In this document: positions 57,901-64,000 of the stretch, piece after piece
Layout: every line of letters starts with the position of its first letter
Position numbering within the stretch: the stretch's first letter is position 1
Source: Calonectria ilicicola
Lineage: Eukaryota > Ascomycota > Sordariomycetes > Hypocreales > Nectriaceae
NCBI GenBank assembly: GCA_020809705.1
Contig: CP085828.1
Location: 744,001-808,000 of the forward strand
DNA length: 64,000 nt
Reading direction: 5' to 3'
Notes under the pieces: model-generated
The model's input: the letters and a program-made list of their open reading frames with translations, nothing else
What the model was told of the DNA's origin: nothing
Databases searched by the model: none
Position numbers and translations under genes: made by a program

Positions 57901-58017
57901 CCTGCCCTGCCTGCCGGTTCGTTGCGCAGTCCCTGGGCGGCGGCGGCGGCGGCGGCCAACTGGTGGAATTGACGCGTTGTATGTGGCTCGAAGGCCATCA
58001 TCGCCGCCGAACGGCAT
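54940..58017 (-). CDS. Protein kinase with C-terminal membrane segments
   Basis: Single exon, 1025 aa. An Arg-rich N-terminus (six Arg at 22-27) precedes a kinase domain with all catalytic landmarks: Gly loop LGQGGQGNV (109-114), AIK Lys146, a C-helix Glu near 174, HGDLKPEN (Asp316, Asn321) and DFG (337-339), then EYLGTPLWLPSN. Inserts of about 60-80 residues lie between the N lobe and the catalytic loop. About 500 residues of unrecognised helical sequence follow, then two strongly hydrophobic stretches at the very end (about 962-985 and 988-1022), suggesting a membrane-anchored, cytosol-facing kinase. The gene is head-to-head with the HeLo-like pseudokinase gene. The substrate is unknown; phosphorylation of that neighbour is a hypothesis. 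It belongs to a poorly described fungal family. Confidence 0.8.
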   Translation of the reverse strand: MPFGGDDGLRATYNASIPPVGRRRRRRPGTAQRTGRQGRQGGLPNQTLLLPEVASSSTSNASTRHTRLRKETEGDPVTILNRLIRTLEESGVAGPQLFRLNKEFPHQLGQGGQGNVRGLSNEVAKRYEQADKRIHKIWPVKKIAIKQHLQRKDGHADQTRFNKENLLSRFRAAECEVLTLSPGLFRNHPNIVKLVGWGLCLDTLEDPASPCCGGLQLPLLVFERAEMNLAEFLEDLFPEPHRTDEIRAEEGISRALSTRSPQSEPPSWSSRLRSNWVAFQQWSGLQPDCYEIVRLLCIDVGHGLQSLHENNFTHGDLKPENVLVFNTGRKWLAKLCDFGCAVGRNDMTGADDTLQNSQETEYLGTPLWLPSNSELSTAHDFDALQQCDLYVYGLLVWSSFCLRGNPPPGIPKLQDALQDLNQISEEPLYPWFPINSNRQWLVERVTQVLEETMVDPTRRNHEPWVNLYRDSEQGAQDSERSESKNKISTTSEFQLLANPPRYWPSITPEIKMGYKECAWWRSWNEEDNDSNFKKGFNPNEYSTSRTTPWNSLDDGSPGPASTVSLHSDDNCLSTELFTTPRRQDDAADLFPLMIRSLNQHNSGGSDNDLHEDLYYLARFRSRVRLDWWTPYIHSGKGNILQLALCLFPPVDINTLAWLCAGPIGNAEVEALSSERTVWQNIVDHKFLDESMRLDRFLLLLQFGAHVEKKISQQANIIHDLPTAINSHTRTIFSEFMSSCRPATAEVVMKEITQRLEKAWKENRVSPSTFDYFIEGHMFRQQAQMTVLPGKAEQDLAKDHDHHSIEALRRWVTDNSTRFQIEGILTPTGTISMDPRYQNFDTSLPHGWKPVHNRHAGDPPTCFEDEFTQSVTLFLPKASLLKMRQIPVGFLQHSADLCCHVDLLSCMRAGTGQDIHEKFQQDLENRFPYYNDAWFMTEWSMHTNSNDILGALKEPWQIQTFTELLPSPGWLEELLLIFLRIFSITFLPLVTLMILIGSIYAIWFTFKWIAVGVIVVCVMIPIILLR

Positions 58018-58329
58018 TATGAGTCAAAGGCTCACGCGATACTTAGGTCAAAACAAAAGCGCCTAGCTGGGAGTAATGGACGGTGGATGCCTATTCTAAT
58101 GTGATATGCGCCAAGACTTTGGGGTCCAAGAGTGCCCAATAGCATCAGGTTGACCACAATGTAAGCCACTCGGGAAAGTCCGCGAGGATCTGCACCAATA
58201 GCGCTATAACAAGTAATCAGCAGAGCCGAACTGACTACGTGACTAAGCTGATCGCTTTGTTGAGATGAGTGTCTCACATCAGGCTGAGATTTCAAGCAAC
58301 GACGTTATAGTTTGACTATACACGAAAAA
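58018..58329. promoter_or_regulatory. Bidirectional promoter of kinase and HeLo-like pseudokinase
   Basis: Only 312 bp separate the two start codons, so both core promoters must overlap or abut. No clear TATA box is seen. Confidence 0.5.
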
Positions 58330-60190
58330 ATGGACCCAACCAGCAACACTTTCGGCGTTGTCGCTGTATTCAAGGACACTTATCTAACGGCAAAGTTCAT
58401 TCGGGATACAATTCGGACTATCAAGCACTTTCGTGAGGAAAAGGCTCAGTTGGTAACTCATTTTAGCGTTCAGATTTATCGCTTGAAAAATCTCTCAAGA
58501 CTATTTCGGGCCGTTGACGGCAACCATGTGGATATGTTGCTACTGGATTCGGTTCCAGATGTGCGTGATTGATGATTCATCATCTAGAATGATACTAATC
58601 GATGGCAGGAATTTCTCAAAACGATTCGTGATGTCCTTGGGCAGCTGCAACAGGTTTTAGCAGAGTATGCCAAACTTGCAGTCTCACTAGATGAGAATTA
58701 CAAAAGGTTCTCACCTCTTAGCCCGCATTTTAAGTTCGACTCGATTCAGGAAAATTTCGAAATCGACGACTCTCACACTACCCAGGAAGTTGAGAAACCA
58801 AACGAGGCTCTACATACCATAATCAAAAGCTCAACTCAACCTAAACCAAACCGATGGTTATTCAATCAATTTGGATGGGAGAGCCTAAAAATGGCCAAGT
58901 CATCAAAGAACCCCCCTTCCAAAAGTTTGCTACTGAGTTTCCAGTGGATGTTCACTAAAGAAGAGTTGCATAAGACTTTGAAGAAGTTTGAGGCGTGGAA
59001 CAAAGACCTTGAATACCTTATTGCGCCATTACTTGTGGGATTCGGTTTCTATGAAAACAAAGATCTACTCAAGCGACTTCAATCAGACGGCGACAAGACC
59101 ATCGAAGTGAATATCTTCCAAGGCCATATAGATCTGAAAGAGCTCGCAATCGATCCAAGCAAAGGACTTAAAGATTCTGAGATGTCTCATGGTGAGTTCT
59201 TATAATAAGCTCTTGTTTCTTTTCTTTAACCTTAAGCCAGATAACTTTATTCCGTGGGAAGGAGCCCTCGTCAAGGCTGCTGAGCCTAGAATTCTCATGG
59301 AGTTCAAGAAGATACACACAGAACCAACTCCTATTGACAGCAAAGACGTTTCTCTTAAAAATCTCACTCGGCCGATGAAAGAGTTATATGGCCCACAACT
59401 CGCCAGACTACTTCGCACGGCCAGCAAACATTCCTTCCAGACACTGCCATTCAATTCTTACGCCTGGGATTCAGAGAATGCCCAATACACCTTCATTTTT
59501 GACTACCCAAGTGGAACTTCTGCCCGCAACCCAAAAACTCTCAATGAGATCATATTGTCTAGTAAATTGGACTCGGTATTCAAGTTGGAGTTAAAGCAAC
59601 GCTTTTACGTCGCCCAGATGATCGCGCGGACCATCGGCACATTTCACTCAGACGGGTGGCTTCACAAAAACATCCGCGCGCATGCAATCAAATTCTTCTT
59701 TAATGAGGATGACCGGTCTTGTAATTTTGCCAATCCATATTTGACAGACTTTGAATTTTCGCGGCCCGTTGGCGGAGTAACCCGTTTAACGCCCCATGCT
59801 GTTGACATTGACCACGAGGTGTATAGGCACCCAGACCGACAGGGTTTGCCAAACACCAGCTTCAGTAAAATCCATGATATATACTCTTTGGGTGTCGTTC
59901 TACTTGAGATCGGGTTGTGGCAGACCGCTAGGGAGATCCATGACGACATAATAAAGTACGATCTTGATGGAGTTGTGCCCGCAAGAGGCCTAGGGGCTGA
60001 CAAACTGAAGGATGCCTTTGTACAAGACGCCACAGAGAGATTAGCACATCGCATGGGGTCGGCGTATCAAGAGGCTGTAATTGCCTGTTTGAATGGCGAA
60101 TGGGATGACTTTGTCGGAGATCGTGAATTTGCAAACGAGTTTCAGAAAAGGGTTACTCAGAAAGTAGATATCAAAGCCTTTCTTGCTTGA
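58330..60190 (+). CDS. HeLo/HET-s-like helical domain fused to a pseudokinase
   Basis: Model join(58330..58560, 58609..59191, 59241..60190), 587 aa; introns of 48 and 49 bp (donors GTGCGT and GTGAGT). Residues about 8-200 form an amphipathic helical region (FGVVAVFKDTYLTAKFI, then LVTHFSVQIYRLKNL, QLQQVLAEYAKLA) resembling the HeLo/HELL domains of HET-s and the N-terminal bundle of MLKL. A kinase fold follows (about 275-580): EFK Lys294, the alpha-F segment DIYSLGVVLLEIG, but the catalytic loop reads HKNIRAHAI (Asp replaced by Asn415, metal Asn by Ala420) and DFG is DFE (441-443). It is therefore probably inactive. HeLo-type domains act at membranes in fungal cell death. The helical assignment is by pattern and needs structural confirmation. 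Confidence 0.75.
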
Positions 60191-60515
60191 GGCAAAAATT
60201 GAATATGTCTGAAACGACCTTACTATTCCTTTTTTTAAGGGTTTGTTATTTGTTTATATTTCTCGAGGTATGGCGTCTTGATTGACTGCTCTGTTCTTAC
60301 TCAAAGTAGATATGGATATTTTGCTACTCCACTTGATTCAGATGGGAAATGGATCTGGGATCGTCGAAGAATTACAATTTCAAGTAGAATCAATCGTATA
60401 TCAGTATGTCGCTGTTCTAAGTCTATATTATTTACATCAAATCAACCAAAAAAAAGAGAAAAACCTCAAGTCTAATCTATGGTTCTTCCAACTCATGGCC
60501 TTAAAGCCCGTCAAA
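60191..60515. other. Intergenic between convergent pseudokinase and M13 genes
   Basis: 325 bp of 3' flanks, including an A-rich run near 60450. No gene. Confidence 0.55.
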
Positions 60516-62731
60516 TTACCAAAGCTCGCAAACCGGCTTCTTCGCCGGGCAGCTGAACGCTTTAAGGAATTCTGCCGAGTTTTTGAGCGCCACGTTGTTT
60601 CTGGCTTCATTAGGGCTGTGAACCTCACCGCCGGCCATTTGTTGAATCTGATAGTCCTTTGGCAGAGCATTGCACCAAGTCTGTCCCCATTTGATGAAGA
60701 AGAGTTGCTCGTGTGTAAACTTATCCAGCCCAGGAAGATTCTTTGCCTTACCTTTGTCACTGTCCCATTTTTTCCATGCGAGAAAGCTAGATACGAGACC
60801 ACTAGCGTCGGCAATGTTCTCCGTCAAAGTGTTTTCTCCGTCAATTGGGACCTTCGTGCCGTTGGAAGCTGTCAATGTGTATGTGCTGTACTGTTCAACA
60901 AAGCATTCCGTCTTTTTGTTATATGCATCGATGGATTTATCATCCCACCATTTAGTCTCATTGCCGTTCTTGTCAAATAGTCGTCCTCTGGTGTCAAATC
61001 CGTGCGTAATCTCGTGGCCCACAGCGCTCCCGAGGCCTCCATAAGTGATGTAGGAAGGCATGCCAACGCTGTAGTTGGGGTATTCCAGGACTCAAAGAAG
61101 CATAGTGATGGAATTCCACACGGGATCATAGAAGGCGTTCGTTGTGAGACTGCTGTAGGAAAACCAACCCTTTTGGTACGGCTTCCCAAGAATGTTCCAC
61201 TTCTTCTTGATATGAGCGTTTGCCAAGGCCAGTGCGTTGCCAAGGTGTGAATTTGTAATATTGACTTCGGCATAATACTTCTTGATCTCGATTGGGTCGT
61301 ATGCATCCGGTTCTGTTGGAAGTGCAATCCGCTTGTCGATGGCTTGAACCTTTTCAGCAACGGCCTTTTTGACATCCGAAATGGCCCAATCTACACCTTC
61401 AACACGCTTCAATAATGCTTCTTCGAGATATTCAGCAATTTCATTCAATTGATCGTTGGCTTCTGAAGAATACTTCTTATCGGCGTAGAAGCGGGCAAGA
61501 ATCCACGTCAAACCAGTTGGGCCTACGGCCCCGGAATTTGACTCGGGCAACCAATTGACTCCAGTATCAACAAACTGAACACAATCTTGCCACCGTGGTG
61601 CGAGACTTTTTGCGTCGGTTTGAAAGGAAGTGAACTCATTTGTTTCGGGGGCCTCGACATAGCTTGAAAGTGCTGAGACAGCCTTCCACACGAAGAAGGT
61701 TTGTAGCACGTTTGCGGGGGTCTTGGAGATGATCTCAGATGCATTCTTGTAGTAATTCAGGGCAGCTTCAATCTTGTCTCCCTTGTACCCTTTGGGAGCC
61801 AGCTGGTTCACGACGTATTCAAAGTTGAACTGCGGTGCAATCTTGTGGATTTCGGATAAGGACGTTGGGCCTGTTTCAGTTCCCGAAGCTATTTCGGCTT
61901 GTGCCAGCGCCAAGGCTGTACCCAACTTAGCCTCCAACTCTAATGCAGCTGCTACAAGAGTTTGGATTTGCTTCTCGGTAAGATTATCGGGGTACACTGC
62001 TGATATTAGGGCAGAAACCATCTGCACGTAATCGGGCCCTCCTTGTAGGGCAGTTGCGTCTGGAGTCATCGCGGTGATGGATAGAATATTCTCATTTCGA
62101 TTGTACACATAAGGTGAAATAATCATGGACTGTGTAGTTTCGATCCCAAGGCTCTCGAAAAGGGCAAGCGTCTTTCCCATTGCGTCAGAATAATCGTATT
62201 TTGTCTGATTCGATGATTCTGTGGCAGGGAAAAGTTGGACAATATTATTGACAAACTCAGCCAAAGGTTTGAGCCCTTCGGCTTCTAGTGTCTTGTAGCT
62301 GATGCAAGTTCGGTACGCGTTCTGTAGTTTGTTGAAATTTTCCTTGTCAGCCTTGACTTGATCATCTGTCAGGTTGACTGAAATCCAGCCAGCATCCGCG
62401 CCGGTAGGATATTTCCCCTCGACGATTTGCTTCGCAGTAGCGGAAATTTCCGTTCCGAGAGCAAATAGACTATTATACCCGTTATTCGACACGGAAAGGG
62501 AGTTGTGAGCGGCCCAATTACCGCAAGCGACTGAATACGAGGACCAAATCAGAATTGCATCAACAGTTTTATTTCACAAATATACTTACACGTGTCAAAA
62601 TCGGTACAAGGGTCGATTTCATTATAGTTCAAGGCCAGGTTTCCAAGAATTTCAGATGCGATGTGGATGCAGTCGGGAGTCGTGCAAAGGTTGGACACCG
62701 CTCTGGCACCAAGACTATTGTATGGTGCCAT
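60516..62731 (-). pseudogene. M13 (neprilysin-type) metallopeptidase with in-frame TGA
   Basis: Model complement(join(60516..62530, 62590..62731)) spans 719 codons, a normal M13 length, with codon 527 (61092-61094) a TGA. The 59-bp intron joins DPCTDFDT to FACGNWAAHN, the diagnostic M13 N-terminal block. YDPVWNSIT precedes the TGA. The same frame resumes at once with PSYITYGGLGSAVGHEITHGFD, which has the zinc HExxH (codons 553-557), then ENIADASG with the third ligand and the C-terminal CELW. No GT/AG pair of usable length removes the stop. A truncated product would lack the whole catalytic zinc site. No signal peptide or anchor helix is visible at the N-terminus, unlike secreted relatives. 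Reading-frame conservation after the stop suggests recent inactivation, or an assembly error. Confidence 0.82.
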
Positions 62732-64000
62732 AATTAGCGGGCGTTCGAGATAAAGTAGTGAAGAAATATATGTAAAAGGAAGGAAAAGAAAAGTTGATTA
62801 TTAAAAGAAATCCCCGCGTTGACAAGGAGTGCGATCTTGTTCTAGGCCTTGGTGTGTCTATCAATGTGGTTTATCCTATGCTTCTTTTCGCAAATCGGTA
62901 GCTCTTATATATCTATACTGTCTGCCCTAATTTTTAAAATAGTATTATGCATATTTGTTTGCTTGATTCGCACATGTCCGATCTTGTGTTGCTGCGCTGT
63001 GCACCACGCTGAGGCTGGGTGCACGATGTAGCATCATAGTCGGCAGCACCGGTACGTTAGCAGTTCTGAATGGTCGACGGCCACAGTATCTGCTCAAAAC
63101 CACCAAGGGCGGAGTAAGCACTACCGATATTGTCCAGATTCATGGCGCACGTTAAGTGGCGGAGGTCCCGCGCTCCTATTTTAGGACAGCCAATTGTTTC
63201 GCCCTATAGCAAATATCCCCGATGAAACCTTTCCTGTCAAGAAGCTAGCGCTCTCAACCTTGAATGATAGTTGTTTCGATGCACGGTTACGCTGACATAG
63301 ACGTCATTCCAACAAAACGTTAAATGCCATTGCATGTGACCTGTATGGAAAAGCCTTCGTTCAGGAGATGCTTATTCAAAGTGATCACTGAGAACTCACA
63401 ACTCCTGATATTGAACCTTAGAAGCTGTATGATGCATTCTATGTGCAGAGCTGAGCGGAATTTCCGTTTCGTGCATGACTCCTATGGCCGTTGTGTTGCG
63501 CTGACGAAACATGAGAATGATCGCATATATAGAGATTCGCCACACCAAACGATTGATCAAGCAAAGCAAACTTTTCCATGTAATGAGCGTATCACCGATA
63601 CTTTCATGTAATATTAAAAAGAACCGTCTGTTATTGGTTTAATGAGCCATGGCCCCCAAAACTTCACATGTCAATTTGGCAAACATCAGCCACATTGATG
63701 AAGCAGCTATGAGAGACTCTCTATTGGATTTCTTCAAAATTAGTAGACATAATTCTAATAAATCTTAATGGACGTTCCGTAGTAGAATTGCGGCGTATCC
63801 GCAGCTTATTCATCGGGGATTAAGCTGACCTATGGACATAGGTCCTCCAATCCGTAGTTCCAAGATAACCGCATGGCATTCATATTATTGCCCCAGTCCG
63901 AACCACTTGTAAACGACACAGGCAGTTATTCTTGTGCCTAGTGGAGTTGTTCAGAAACAGAAGTCCCAGTATAAAGTTTGTAGGACCCACCGCAGCTGAA
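62732..64000. other. Terminal intergenic region
   Basis: About 1.3 kb to the window edge. A 95-codon frame at 63324-63611 has no domain. No RNA gene or repeat was seen. Confidence 0.5.

Noticed and set aside
61092..61094. TGA in the M13 gene as an intron artefact or selenocysteine codon
   Set aside because: No donor/acceptor pair of workable length surrounds it, and ascomycete fungi of this type are not known to use selenocysteine.
1..64000. Transposons, CRISPR arrays, rRNA
   Set aside because: No transposase or reverse-transcriptase motifs, long terminal repeats, spaced direct repeats or rRNA signatures were seen by eye.

Overview
The window is nuclear DNA of a filamentous ascomycete, most likely a sordariomycete close to Hypocreales. 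The grounds are short GT..AG introns of about 50-130 bp with CTAAC/CTGAC-like branch sites, Zn2Cys6 regulators, CFEM and Pth11-type receptors, HET-domain and HeLo-like proteins, and recognisable orthologues of SCH9, SVP26, BUD23 and SMD2. The order is an inference from gene content. Exon joins were built by hand from reading frame, splice sites and family conservation; no transcript data were available.

Layout. 0.25-2 kb: sugar-type MFS transporter (+). 2.9-4.5 kb: CFEM/Pth11-like receptor (+). 5.0-7.0 kb: SCH9 kinase (-). 8.1-9.2 kb: secreted CrtC/Diels-Alderase-like lipocalin (-). 10.5-11.4 kb: RTA1 membrane protein (-). 12.6-14.5 kb: type-B carboxylesterase broken by an in-frame TAG (+). 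16.5-18.6 kb: membrane protein of unknown function (+). 18.8-22.8 kb: Cys-rich secreted protein with a long Ser/Thr/Gly/Pro minisatellite stalk (-), divergent from a secreted HExxH metallopeptidase-like gene at 23.95-25.2 kb (+). 25.6-27.5 kb: F-box protein (+). 28.55 kb: intron-containing tRNA-Ala(CGC). 28.9-32.1 kb: HET-ankyrin protein (-). 33.5-35.1 kb: P450 (-), divergent from a Zn2Cys6 regulator at 35.8-37.8 kb (+). 38.3-39.9 kb: second Zn2Cys6 regulator (-). 40.6-42.3 kb: FAD monooxygenase-like enzyme (-). 44.1-44.6 kb: small, probably mitochondrial protein (+). 46.3-48.3 kb: divergent SVP26/BUD23 housekeeping pair. 49.5-51.1 kb: amidohydrolase (+). 51.8-52.7 kb: SmD2 in eight small exons (-).

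From 53 to 60 kb lies the most distinctive part: a stand-alone nucleoside-phosphorylase-domain protein (+), then a 1025-residue protein kinase with C-terminal membrane segments (-) placed head-to-head, with 312 bp between start codons, with a protein combining a HeLo/HET-s-like helical N-terminus and a kinase fold that has lost its catalytic residues (+). This resembles a kinase plus MLKL-type executor pair. A convergent M13 (neprilysin-type) metallopeptidase at 60.5-62.7 kb carries an in-frame TGA just before its zinc motif.

The window therefore mixes conserved housekeeping loci (SCH9, SVP26, BUD23, SMD2) with accessory secretion, secondary-metabolism-like and self/non-self or cell-death-like genes, and two enzyme genes appear to be decaying. 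No transposon open reading frame, rRNA, CRISPR array or polyketide/non-ribosomal peptide synthase was seen.
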